Below, piece by piece: positions 37,716 through 45,564 of a DNA stretch of 64,000 nucleotides. Each line of letters begins with the position of its first letter. Within the stretch, counting starts at the first letter, position 1. Source of the DNA: CAVZQN01 sp963837395 (GTDB lineage Bacteria; Acidobacteriota; HRBIN11; JAKEFK01); contig CAWINI010000004.1 in assembly GCA_963837395.1 (NCBI GenBank), forward strand, positions 1,178,001 through 1,242,000, in the 5' to 3' direction. A program made the translations under genes and the position numbers. The notes below the pieces were generated by a model. It ran no database searches and was not told where the DNA came from. It worked only from the letters and a program-made list of their open reading frames with translations.

Positions 37716-37745
37716 ATTCCCCAGAAATGGTATATTTATTGAATC

Positions 37746-38324
37746 TTGAACGATCAACAACCAACCGATCTTGAATTAATAGAGCGTTGTCTGCTGCACG
37801 ATGAAGCTGCCTGGGAACAAATCATCGCCAAGTATAAGCGGAAAGTGTTTGGTATCGCTTACAAATTCACCGGCCGTTTTGAGGAAGCAGAGGATTTAAC
37901 ACAGGAAGTTTTCTTTAAAGTCTACAAAGCTTTGCACTCCTACAAAAAGGAACAAGATTTCTCATGGTGGTTGGTCAGCATCAGCAGGAATGCATGTATT
38001 GATTACTATCGGAGTGTAAAACGGGAACGAAGAATTTTAAGTGGAGATCTTACCGATTTAAAGAATTTTAAATTTCAAGGTCTATCGCCGCAGGGAAATA
38101 TGGAAGCGACGGAGCGCTCAAAGGTACTTCGGCAGAGTTTAAGTGAGCTGCCGGATGATCTTCGCCGGGTATTGATATTGCGTGATCTGCAAGGCAAATC
38201 ATACAAAGAAATTGCTGATGAATTAAACCTCGCTGAAGGCACAGTGAAATCAAGAATTCACCGTGGCCGCGCAGAACTTGCTGAAAAAATGAAAGGAATT
38301 TCTGTAATTGAACGTCCGGCCTGA
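37746..38324 (+). CDS. ECF-type RNA polymerase sigma factor
   Basis: 192 residues with region 2 (AEDLTQEVFFKVYKALHSYK, SWWLVSISRNACIDYYRS) and region 4 (LPDDLRRVLILRDLQGKSYK, EIADELNLAEGTVKSRIHRG). This is the normal ECF layout. Translation begins at a TTG, because a stop codon lies two codons upstream in frame and no later ATG fits. There is no anti-sigma factor gene next to it. Instead, a STAS protein starts 9 bases downstream, then a small helical protein and a cupredoxin. The regulon is unknown. Confidence 0.9.
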   Translation: MNDQQPTDLELIERCLLHDEAAWEQIIAKYKRKVFGIAYKFTGRFEEAEDLTQEVFFKVYKALHSYKKEQDFSWWLVSISRNACIDYYRSVKRERRILSGDLTDLKNFKFQGLSPQGNMEATERSKVLRQSLSELPDDLRRVLILRDLQGKSYKEIADELNLAEGTVKSRIHRGRAELAEKMKGISVIERPA

Positions 38325-38333
38325 GGAGGAAAA

Positions 38334-38666
38334 ATGGAACAAATTAAAAATGATGTGAAAGTAATTACGATTCCTCATCAGAGGATGGTGTATGAGCTTT
38401 TGGAAGATATCACACGAGAATGGTCAAGTTATATCGAACAAGGTTATCGCAAATTCGTTATTGATATGAGTCAGGTTACGTTTATGGATAGCGCCAGCAT
38501 TGGATGTTTGATGGATTTTTACCGCAAAACGAAAAGCGCCGGAGGGCGTATTCATCTTGCTGGTATCCAACCGCGAATTGATACCTTGCTGGCAATTGCC
38601 AAAGCAAAATCCCTTTTCGGCATTTACCCGGCGGTAGATGACGCCCGGATGGGTTTTGAAAGCTAG
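38334..38666 (+). CDS. STAS-domain protein (anti-sigma factor antagonist type)
   Basis: 110 residues, a single STAS domain. The phosphorylatable-Ser loop is FMDSASIGCLMDFYRKTKSA, matching the DSxxIG motif of SpoIIAA/RsbV. These proteins normally bind an anti-sigma kinase when unphosphorylated. AGGAGG lies just before the ATG. It follows an ECF sigma gene at 9 bases, which is unusual because ECF factors are rarely in partner-switching circuits. A candidate PP2C phosphatase is encoded at 59977-61638. The kinase partner is not visible in this window. Confidence 0.88.
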   Translation: MEQIKNDVKVITIPHQRMVYELLEDITREWSSYIEQGYRKFVIDMSQVTFMDSASIGCLMDFYRKTKSAGGRIHLAGIQPRIDTLLAIAKAKSLFGIYPAVDDARMGFES

Positions 38667-38676
38667 GAGAGGAGGG

Positions 38677-38949
38677 ATGAAAACGGTGAAACTTAGTACC
38701 GGTTATGAACTAACTCTGGATGGCGATTTGCTATCTTTGATTGAAACCATCTATCAGGAAGTAGCACTTCGCAAAGAATTAAAACATACCTATGAAGATG
38801 TAATGAAGGAGATTGAAAATCTTATGCGTCAGATGTCGCCTGAGGAATTGGAACAATATTTTAAAGAAAGCTTGTTTTTAAATACAGTGACTTTTGAAAA
38901 CGAGATGCTGGACGCATACGTAAAAAAATTAAGCCAGGAACAAAGCTAA
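38677..38949 (+). CDS. small helical protein, family not recognised
   Basis: About 90 residues from the ATG at 38677 (MKTVKLSTGYELTL); purine-rich GAGAGGAGGG precedes it. The product is strongly helical and acidic (KHTYEDVMKEIENLMRQMSP), without cysteines or membrane segments. It begins 10 bases after the STAS stop, so it is probably the third gene of the ECF-STAS operon. A role in the same signalling unit is inferred from position only. Confidence 0.65.
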   Translation: MKTVKLSTGYELTLDGDLLSLIETIYQEVALRKELKHTYEDVMKEIENLMRQMSPEELEQYFKESLFLNTVTFENEMLDAYVKKLSQEQS

Positions 38950-38966
38950 TAGTTTGAGGTAAGAAT

Positions 38967-39309
38967 ATGAGATTTGCATTAGCGATTTTTATAGTTCTGG
39001 CATCGAACCGTTCAGATTCAAGCGCAGGATTCAGTACGTACTATCGAAATAGTACTACAGAAAGGAGAATATAATCCCAGTCATATTGAAGTACAGAAAG
39101 GTGAAAAGGTCCATTTGCAGTTAAAGGCATTGGATGTCACCCACGGTTTTGCTATTGATGAGCTCGGGATTGCGCGCGAAGTGAGCCCCGGCCCGCCAAC
39201 CATCGTGGAATTTACACCGGATAAAGCAGGAACCTTCTCGTATTACTGCGTCGTTCGTTGCGGCAAGAATCACAAGCAGATGAGAGGAACCTTAGTCGTC
39301 AAAGAATAA
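38967..39309 (+). CDS. CuA-type cupredoxin (COX II-like), one frameshift
   Basis: About 113 residues after joining two frames. MRFALAIFIVLAS is a signal-peptide start at 38967. After one extra base somewhere in about 38990-39015, the frame continues as QIQAQDSVRTIEIVLQKGEY. The C-terminal half has the CuA ligand set: His in DVTHGF, then CVVRCGKNHKQM, which is Cys-x3-Cys-x3-His-x2-Met as in cytochrome oxidase subunit II and nitrous oxide reductase. There is no membrane anchor beyond the signal, so it is probably a soluble periplasmic copper protein. It is the last gene of the sigma factor cluster; GAGG precedes the ATG. Confidence 0.8.
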
Positions 39310-39348
39310 TTACGTTTTGTGATTTAAGTTTTACCGCTTGGAATCGAT

Positions 39349-39426
39349 GCGTAATTCGTAATGCGTAAAACGTAATAGCTCAGCCAAATCTTACATTTTA
39401 CGTTTTAAGTTTTACGTTTTACGTTT
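39349..39426. repeat. family C palindrome, copy 2 (TAAAACG words)
   Basis: Words GCGTAATTCGTAATGCG and AAAACGTAAT on the left are opposed by ATTTTACGTTTTAAG and TTTTACGTTTTACG on the right. The stop codon and last residues (KRKT) of the minus-strand gene ending at 39412 lie inside the right arm, as in copy 1 with folC. Confidence 0.8.
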
Positions 39427-40764
39427 ACTTTCCCTGAACTCATCCGGCGTCATTATCAATGAACTTTTCCGCTCCTCTTCCTGTCTCGCCTTCTGCTGTT
39501 TCGTAGCTAGTTCAACCGTTCGATCAAACAACACCCGCGCGATTTCAATGTTTTCGGATTGAAGTTCCGGATTCTGTAACTGCTCAGCCCAATGCATTGC
39601 CGATGCTGAAACTTCGGGATTGGATTGTTGTAAGTAAAATGCAGCTTTCTGAAATGCAAAAGCCCAGATGGAACGCTCATGTTCAGTAAAAACTTTTTGA
39701 AAGAAGCTGCTCCTGATTTCCATTTTCCTGGCGGCAAGAGAACCTCCGGTCAAAATAATCGGACCTTTTTCTAACGCCGCAAGCTGACTTAGATATTCTT
39801 CAATGTCATGCGGATTCAAAGTCCAGTGACTGAAGTACGGTTCGTGAAGAAACAGATCTGGATTCGCCTGCGCATCAGATTTATTTAGCGACTCAAATGG
39901 GTTTTTGACAGGCTCCGGACCAATGAACTTCAAAAAATCTTGCAAAGGTTGTACAGCCGATGAATCAGGAATCAATTCTGCGGAACGTCGCAAAATATGA
40001 CGTGAATGGGCGGGATCAACTGCATGAAATTGAATTTCAATTCCGAGTTGTCGCGAGAGTTGCACTGAATACCGCTCCGCAAGCTGTTTCATTGAAGCTT
40101 GATCTAAAGCAATATTGCGCTGCTGCTCTGCTGGAGCAGTCTCACTGCCTTCAATGACACGCAGAATTAATAGATCTCCATTTGATGCAAATGCGGAGTG
40201 TGGACGGAAATACAAAACCGGTTGCCATAACGGCAACTTGTTTTCGCCAAAGAAAAATAATTCGCGAACGGATTGGGATCCGGCAGCTTCAACCTCCGGA
40301 CGAATTCCTTTTTGCCTGAAGTGATAAAGCAGTTTTCGTAACCGTGTTTCTTGTTCTTTATTGAACCCTTGATCCAGTAAAGAATTAATGAACTCCGCGG
40401 CGGATTCACTGTTGGATGTCTCTAACATAATGAGAACGGTATCGAACAAATCCTCATCCGTTCTTATCTGATCTCGCAAAGCTTGCCAATCTCCCGGCCG
40501 GCTTGAATCTATTTCCTGAATGATTTTGATTGCCTGTTTTGCGCAAGCTGAAATTCCTTCCGATAATTCGCGGAGAGCTGGGTGCTGCGAAACATAATTT
40601 GCAAATGATTCCCAGGCGTTCGCACGATTAAGAGCACGAATTACAATCTGACTTCCGGTTCTGCCAAGTCCCAGCCAATGATTTGCCAGCAATTCGCCAT
40701 CCGAAGATTCTCCTCGTATGATCCGCTTTAACTGTTTTTCCAGAGTTCGTTCATCAGGTTTCAT
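39412..40764 (-). CDS. hypothetical protein, family not recognised
   Basis: 450 residues, soluble, with no signal peptide or membrane segment. The N-terminal third is helical (MKPDERTLEKQLKRIIRGES, EDLFDTVLIMLETSNSESAA). The middle is mixed (WQPVLYFRPHSAFASNGDLL), and the C-terminal part is helical with a charged tail whose last residues (KRKT) come from the family C repeat. The ATG at 40764 is 29 bases from the divergently transcribed Xer gene, so they may share a control region. I cannot assign a function. Confidence 0.7.
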   Translation of the reverse strand: MKPDERTLEKQLKRIIRGESSDGELLANHWLGLGRTGSQIVIRALNRANAWESFANYVSQHPALRELSEGISACAKQAIKIIQEIDSSRPGDWQALRDQIRTDEDLFDTVLIMLETSNSESAAEFINSLLDQGFNKEQETRLRKLLYHFRQKGIRPEVEAAGSQSVRELFFFGENKLPLWQPVLYFRPHSAFASNGDLLILRVIEGSETAPAEQQRNIALDQASMKQLAERYSVQLSRQLGIEIQFHAVDPAHSRHILRRSAELIPDSSAVQPLQDFLKFIGPEPVKNPFESLNKSDAQANPDLFLHEPYFSHWTLNPHDIEEYLSQLAALEKGPIILTGGSLAARKMEIRSSFFQKVFTEHERSIWAFAFQKAAFYLQQSNPEVSASAMHWAEQLQNPELQSENIEIARVLFDRTVELATKQQKARQEEERKSSLIMTPDEFRESKRKT

Positions 40765-40811
40765 GGCGCTTTAATTTTAGGTTTCCAGCGCTGTTGAATC
40801 AAGACTCTGTC

Positions 40812-41777
40812 ATGTCTACTAAGTTTGTAGTACTATTAGATTCAATGAGCAATCTGCACCATTGGATTGAAGAATATATGGAGTATTGCCGGGTGGAAAA
40901 AGGCCTTTCCGAAAATTCACTGCAATCGTACTTTCGGGATCTTACCAGACTCCAGGAATTCAGCGACAAAAAGGAATGGGGATCAGGACCTGATTCTTAC
41001 CTGCAACTCATGGAATTTCTTCACTTCTTATATGCCAATAAGCTTTCATCAACCTCAGTGATGCGAATGACCTCAACCCTGCGCGGATTCTACAAATATT
41101 TGACTGCAAATGGACGCACACCAACTGATCCCACGGCACAGGTTGAATCGCCTCGAAGATTACGAAAATTACCCAAAGTATTAACTCAGGCCCAGATAGA
41201 GCGATTGATTGCACAACCGGACATCAGTCGGCCAAGCGGAATTCGCGATCGAGCCATGATTGAACTTTTATACGCCAGTGGACTGCGTGTTTCGGAAATC
41301 ATTCATCTTGGATTGAACCAACTTCAACTTTCATTAGGTTTCATTTATTGCTATGGCAAAGGATCGAAAGAGCGTGTCGCTCCGGTAAACAAAGAGACAC
41401 GAAAGTGGCTGGAGTTATACATAAAAGATGTCAGATCGAAGTTTTTGTTACGTAAACTGGATAAAAACTTTGGCAATTCAAAAAAATTTTCAGATCAGCA
41501 AAAGGTATTTTTGAATGAACGAGGGAAACCGTTGACACGTCAGGGAATTTGGAAAATTTTGAAAGCTTACGCGCGGCTTGCCAACATCCCGAGTCATCTG
41601 ATGACGCCGCATGTGTTTCGACATTCGTTTGCAACTCACCTTCTGGAAGGCGGTGCTGATCTACGTTCGGTGCAAATGTTGCTCGGGCATTCGGACATCA
41701 GCACTACGGAGATTTATACCCATGTTTCGCATGAGCAATTAAAGAACGTTTACAAGAAATTCCACCCCCGGCAATAG
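40812..41777 (+). CDS. tyrosine recombinase XerC/XerD family
   Basis: Site-specific recombinase, about 321 residues. An N-terminal SAM-like core-binding domain (WIEEYMEYCRVEKGLSENSL) precedes the catalytic domain. Arg is in ASGLRVSEII, Lys in YGKGSKERVAPV, HxxR in HVFRHSFATHLLEGG, His in LLGHSDIST and the nucleophile Tyr in EIYTHV: all present. Size and motifs fit chromosome-dimer resolution Xer proteins better than phage integrases, and no phage genes or att-like repeats are nearby. The start is uncertain: ATG 40812, ATG 40845 and TTG 40794 are all possible, and none has a clear ribosome site. Confidence 0.88.
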   Translation: MSTKFVVLLDSMSNLHHWIEEYMEYCRVEKGLSENSLQSYFRDLTRLQEFSDKKEWGSGPDSYLQLMEFLHFLYANKLSSTSVMRMTSTLRGFYKYLTANGRTPTDPTAQVESPRRLRKLPKVLTQAQIERLIAQPDISRPSGIRDRAMIELLYASGLRVSEIIHLGLNQLQLSLGFIYCYGKGSKERVAPVNKETRKWLELYIKDVRSKFLLRKLDKNFGNSKKFSDQQKVFLNERGKPLTRQGIWKILKAYARLANIPSHLMTPHVFRHSFATHLLEGGADLRSVQMLLGHSDISTTEIYTHVSHEQLKNVYKKFHPRQ

Positions 41778-41793
41778 CACTCACCACAAAGAA

Positions 41794-42207
41794 ATGTACC
41801 GATTTCTGGATCATCCATCGGAAGCCTTCATAGAAGTTATCGCGGATTCCGAAAACGAAGTCTTTCGTGAGGCCGGAACAGCCCTATTTGATTTAATGAC
41901 CGACGTTTCAAAAGTCGAAATTCAGGAAAGTTTTCCTGTACAATTGGAAGCGCCAGAACGTTATCTACTTCTGATAGATTGGTTGAATCGTTTGATCCTG
42001 CTTCATGAAGTTGAGCATGTTTTTCTGAAAGGCTTCAACGTTCAGATCAAAAAAAATTCTGCCTGGACTTTGAACGCAGTTGTAGCAGGCGAAAAAATCA
42101 GAGACAATCATGAACGCCGACTGCATGCAAAGAGCGCTACATATGGCCAGCTGGAATGGAGAGAAGAAGCAGAATTTCATACAGTAAGATTCATAATTGA
42201 TGTTTGA
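41794..42207 (+). CDS. archease family protein
   Basis: 137 residues. The pattern fits archease: FLDHPSEAFIEVIADS at the start (family DHTAD), LLLIDWLNRLILLHEVE in the middle and HAKSATYGQLEWREE near the end (family KAxTYH). Archease activates the RNA ligase RtcB and is usually encoded beside it; no rtcB is in this window. The first acidic pair DHTAD is changed to DHPSE, so metal binding may differ. It lies between the Xer gene and a MenC-like enolase with spacers of 16 and 11 bases, suggesting one transcript. Confidence 0.8.
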   Translation: MYRFLDHPSEAFIEVIADSENEVFREAGTALFDLMTDVSKVEIQESFPVQLEAPERYLLLIDWLNRLILLHEVEHVFLKGFNVQIKKNSAWTLNAVVAGEKIRDNHERRLHAKSATYGQLEWREEAEFHTVRFIIDV

Positions 42208-42218
42208 GGGCTTAAGAC

Positions 42219-43358
42219 ATGAATGAACTTTTAAATTCTTCGCTACCACGAGTACAACAAGCAGAACTATTGCTTTTTAATCTGCCGCTTGTTTCTCCAT
42301 TTGAAACCAGTTTCGGATCAATTGATCATCGAGAAATTGTAGTTTGCAGACTTCAGGCCGATGGAATTACAGCCTACGGTGAATGTGCTGCTGACGTTGA
42401 TCCACTTTACAGTTATGAGACGAATTTCACATGCTGGGAAATTTTGCGCCGCTATCTTTTGCCGTTATTGAAAGATTCTCATTCAATCGCCGATTTCCTG
42501 AATGCATCATCTTCGATTCGTGGACACAATATGGCGAAAGCTGCATTAGAAGGCGCGCTTTGGGATCTGCTCGCAAAATCTAAAAATGTTCCGCTATTCC
42601 GATTGTGGGGCGGTGCAAAAGAAAAAATTCCATGCGGAGTCAGCGTTGGATTGCAAAAAGACATTCAGTCCTTGTTGCGGCAAATACAGTCCTATTTATC
42701 TGAAGGTTACCGGCGCATTAAAATCAAAATTAAGCCGGGCCGGGATATTGATCTCTTAAAAGCGATCCGCAAAGAATTTCCGGACATTCCATTAATGGCT
42801 GATGCAAATGCAGCATACTCACTCAACGATACTTCTCTTCTTCAATCTATTGATGATTTTGGACTGATGATGGTTGAACAGCCTTTGCACTACGAAGACC
42901 TGTACGAACATGCGATTCTTCAATCGAGTCTAAAAACACCGGTTTGCCTGGATGAGTCAGTTCATTCAAGTCGTGCTGCGCAGGCTGCATTACAAATGAA
43001 AAGCTGCCGCATCATCAACATCAAAACCGGGCGTGTTGGCGGCCATACGGAATCAATCCGTATCCATAATCTTGCACAATCAAACAACGTTCCCGTCTGG
43101 TGTGGTGGAATGCTCGAATCAGGAATTGGAAGAGCTCACAATCTTGCACTTGCATCACTCAAAAATTTCACACTACCGGGCGACACTTCTGCCAGCTCTC
43201 GATATTGGCATCGTGATGTCATCGATCCTGAAGTCAAGATAGATCGCGATGGTTATGTCACGTTACCTGAAAAACCAGGCATTGGTTATGCCGTTAACAA
43301 CGAATTTTTGGATTCGTTAGTACATCAAAGAGAAATAATCCGTTTTGACAACAACTAG
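42219..43358 (+). CDS. o-succinylbenzoate synthase / N-acylamino acid racemase-like enolase
   Basis: 379 residues of the enolase superfamily, muconate-lactonizing subgroup. KxK catalytic lysine is in RRIKIKIKPGRD (near 165), metal ligands in LMADANAAYS, VEQPL and CLDES, and the second lysine in IINIKTGRVGG. The stretch WCGGMLESGIGRAHN followed by LPGDTSASSRYW is typical of the MenC/NSAAR subfamily. No other menaquinone genes are in the window, so succinylbenzoate synthesis cannot be confirmed; racemase activity is equally possible. It is the third gene after Xer and archease. The TAG stop directly abuts a family B palindrome. Confidence 0.88.
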   Translation: MNELLNSSLPRVQQAELLLFNLPLVSPFETSFGSIDHREIVVCRLQADGITAYGECAADVDPLYSYETNFTCWEILRRYLLPLLKDSHSIADFLNASSSIRGHNMAKAALEGALWDLLAKSKNVPLFRLWGGAKEKIPCGVSVGLQKDIQSLLRQIQSYLSEGYRRIKIKIKPGRDIDLLKAIRKEFPDIPLMADANAAYSLNDTSLLQSIDDFGLMMVEQPLHYEDLYEHAILQSSLKTPVCLDESVHSSRAAQAALQMKSCRIINIKTGRVGGHTESIRIHNLAQSNNVPVWCGGMLESGIGRAHNLALASLKNFTLPGDTSASSRYWHRDVIDPEVKIDRDGYVTLPEKPGIGYAVNNEFLDSLVHQREIIRFDNN

Positions 43359-43455
43359 TTTCTCCCCCTTATGAAGGGGGAGAGTAAAGAGGGGGTTGGA
43401 GTTTTTTTGATACAATTCCAACCTCCCCCTATCCCCCTCCTTCATAAGGAGGGGA
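43359..43455. repeat. family B palindrome, copy 2 (CCCCCTT words)
   Basis: Begins right after the TAG of the enolase gene with TTTCTCCCCCTTATGAAG, contains AGAGGGGGTTGG and the opposed CCAACCTCCCCCTATCCCCC, and ends near CTTCATAAGGAGGGG. Same orientation as copy 1, with strong similarity over the whole length. Confidence 0.85.
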
Positions 43456-43486
43456 CATTCTGATAACTAATCTTGGAGATTCAAAA

Positions 43487-44455
43487 ATGTTAGTTGATAT
43501 TGCTCTACTTTGGGAATGGGAATACGACCATGACTTCATTCAAATTCTGGACAATCAATGTGTTCAGTTTGGTCTGACCTGTCACATCATTCATCCCTAT
43601 AATCTTGAAGAGATCGAAAAGAAGATGATGAATGATGAATTCGCTGCACGCTTTTTTTATGATCGAGCTTCGGATGCAAATCCAAGTTTCGAACCTCTGG
43701 CCCGCATGTTACTAAACTCCGGCTCGCATCCATTAAATGATCCAGAAAGATTACAGGTCGCATTGGATAAAGCTGCAATTCATCATGAATTGATTGCCAG
43801 CGGACTTCATGTGCCGTATACCATTATCCTTTCTCCCAATCGTGATTGGACAAAAATTAAGATCGGTGAATTGATCCGGCTTGGTGAACCATTCATCATT
43901 AAACCGGCAATCGGTGGTGGTGGAGTTGGTGTTGAACTGAATGCTAAGACTTTGTTCGATATTGTAAAAGCCCGCGAGAGCAAGAATAAAGAACGATTTT
44001 TGCTGCAAGAAAAAGTTTTGCCTGTGCAATTTGGTGGAAGACGTGCATGGTTTCGAGTTTATTACATTTGTGGATCTACGATTTCATGCTGGTGGGATGA
44101 CAATACTCACATTTATCACCGGGTAACTCCTGAAGAAGAAAAGATTTATGGATTGGATAAATTAGGAGAAAAGGTTGAAAAAATTTCAGAAATTTCTGGA
44201 TTGCAATTCTTTTCCACCGAAGTTGCAATCGTAGATAGAGAGACTTTTGTAATCGTAGATTATGTGAATGACCAATGCGATATGCGTCTGAAATCCCGAT
44301 TTGACGATGGTGTACCTGATGATGTCGTCGATGAAATCTCGCATTATATTGCCCAATATTTTTCCAGAGCGGTCGGTTTATTGAGGAGAAATCTCCGAAT
44401 TGCCGACGGATTAACTTCAGAAATGACTCGGAAGAAGGATGCCTTTATAATATAG
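43487..44455 (+). CDS. ATP-grasp family enzyme
   Basis: 322 residues. The ATP-grasp fold is indicated by the phosphate loop PFIIKPAIGGGGVGVELNA (about 136-154), LQEKVLPVQFGGRRAWFRVY (about 174-193) and the metal-binding acidic segment TFVIVDYVNDQCDMRLKS (about 251-268). The closest general type is glutathione synthetase/RimK-like ligases that join an amine to a carboxylate; the substrate is not known. GGAG precedes the ATG. The next gene, a secreted Pro/Gln-rich protein, starts 26 bases downstream in the same direction. Confidence 0.82.
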   Translation: MLVDIALLWEWEYDHDFIQILDNQCVQFGLTCHIIHPYNLEEIEKKMMNDEFAARFFYDRASDANPSFEPLARMLLNSGSHPLNDPERLQVALDKAAIHHELIASGLHVPYTIILSPNRDWTKIKIGELIRLGEPFIIKPAIGGGGVGVELNAKTLFDIVKARESKNKERFLLQEKVLPVQFGGRRAWFRVYYICGSTISCWWDDNTHIYHRVTPEEEKIYGLDKLGEKVEKISEISGLQFFSTEVAIVDRETFVIVDYVNDQCDMRLKSRFDDGVPDDVVDEISHYIAQYFSRAVGLLRRNLRIADGLTSEMTRKKDAFII

Positions 44456-44481
44456 GGGAGTTCTATTATGTGGGAGGCGAC

Positions 44482-45107
44482 ATGAAACGAATCGGAATCC
44501 TGCTTGTGCTGTTTGTTTTTGGTTTTACATTTTTAGCCAGCGCACAGCAGAAGAGTCTCGGTGAGGTAGCCAAGAAGGAAAAAGAAAGAAGAGAGGCGAT
44601 AGAAAAATCTGGAAAGAAGGTCAAGGTCCGTTAACGAATGAAGATGTTGACGAAATCAAGTCTCAGTTAGGAATGGTGAGTGGAAGTTCGGAAGGAGAAG
44701 AAGGCCAGGCAACCGGAGATGATTCGACGTACACGCCTCCTGTAGAAGGTGAAGATTACGTACCGGATCAACAGCCAGAACAACAGGTTGATCCAAATGC
44801 CGAACACAAGAGACAAATCGAAGAGCTTGAGAATCAAAAAGAAGAAGCTCAGAAAAAAGCCGATGACGCTCGTGCCACAGTTGGTGCGGGTGGATTGTGG
44901 CACAGTCACGCCACTGGCAATCAATATGGGATAGCGGGAGAAGCAGAAAAAAAGGCTGAAGATTTAGATCAGCGTATCGATAAAGCAAATTCGGGACAGC
45001 AACAAGCACAGCAACCTCAACAACCAGCACCACCGCCAGAAGAATACGTTCCACCACCGGACGAATCTACCGAAGAACCTCCTGCTGAAGAACCACCGTC
45101 CTTTTAA
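44482..45107 (+). CDS. secreted Pro/Gln/Glu-rich protein, one frameshift
   Basis: About 208 residues after joining two frames. The first starts at ATG 44482 with GGAGG upstream and gives the signal peptide KRIGILLVLFVFGFTFLASA, then QQKSLGEVAKKEKERREAIE. Restoring one C near 44630 continues it as LTNEDVDEIKSQLGMVSG into the frame that ends at 45107. The C-terminal part has a coiled coil (IEELENQKEEAQKKADDARA) and a Pro/Gln/Glu-rich tail. Similar short secreted proteins with a SLGEVAKKEKERR-type motif occur in Acidobacteria and deltaproteobacteria from memory. Function unknown. Confidence 0.7.
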
Positions 45108-45175
45108 GCAGAGGAGCGGAGGGGCAGCGGTGCGGAGGAGATTAGCTCCTCGGCTCCTCTGCCCCTCTGCTCCCT
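45108..45175. repeat. word-type palindrome (GGAGCGGAGG words)
   Basis: GCAGAGGAGCGGAGGGGCAG is opposed by CTCCTCGGCTCCTCTGCCCC and TCTGCTCC. It begins right after the TAA of the secreted protein gene. On the other strand it encodes the last residues (SRGAEEPRS) and the stop of the membrane protein gene. Both convergent genes therefore end at or in it. Confidence 0.8.
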
Positions 45176-45558
45176 AGCGTTTCCATATTCTCATCATTCT
45201 TCTTCCTAACCGCCGTGTGTGCAGCTTCTAAGAGGATCTTATCGATATCGCGGCGGGTTTCACGGAAATCCCTCATTCCGAGATAAACAACCAACAAAAT
45301 TAAAATCAGTGCTGGAGTCCAGAACAGCAGCGCGTGAAGTGGATCAGATAAGTTCAGAACATAAAATCCGATCACAAAAAAGATCGATTCTACAAATAAC
45401 AGACCGGAAACGGCAAGCCGGCGAGCTAGCCGTGATTTTGAAATGAGATATTGAATGTTACCGGTCAAAGCTTTCCGGTAAAGCTTGATTTCACGAACAG
45501 CAGTAACAGAAGCAAAAACAAGCATCAATACAATAATGATGCCGGCAGCAATGCTCAT
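45142..45558 (-). CDS. small membrane protein, family not recognised
   Basis: 138 residues with three predicted membrane segments: SIAAGIIIVLMLVFASVTAV, LAVSGLLFVESIFFVIGFYV and LLFWTPALILILLVVYLGM. A basic loop lies between the first two, and a charged C-terminal helix follows. The last ten or so residues (LGSRGAEEPRS) are translated from a palindromic repeat, so the ancestral protein was probably shorter or ended differently. It starts 6 bases after the stop of the EF-G paralogue and may be co-transcribed with it. Confidence 0.7.
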   Translation of the reverse strand: MSIAAGIIIVLMLVFASVTAVREIKLYRKALTGNIQYLISKSRLARRLAVSGLLFVESIFFVIGFYVLNLSDPLHALLFWTPALILILLVVYLGMRDFRETRRDIDKILLEAAHTAVRKKNDENMETLGSRGAEEPRS

Positions 45559-45564
45559 TGAAAT

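Noticed and set aside
40812..41777. Xer gene as integrase of a mobile element
   Set aside because: No phage or plasmid genes, no flanking direct repeats and no tRNA target; motifs and size fit a housekeeping Xer recombinase.
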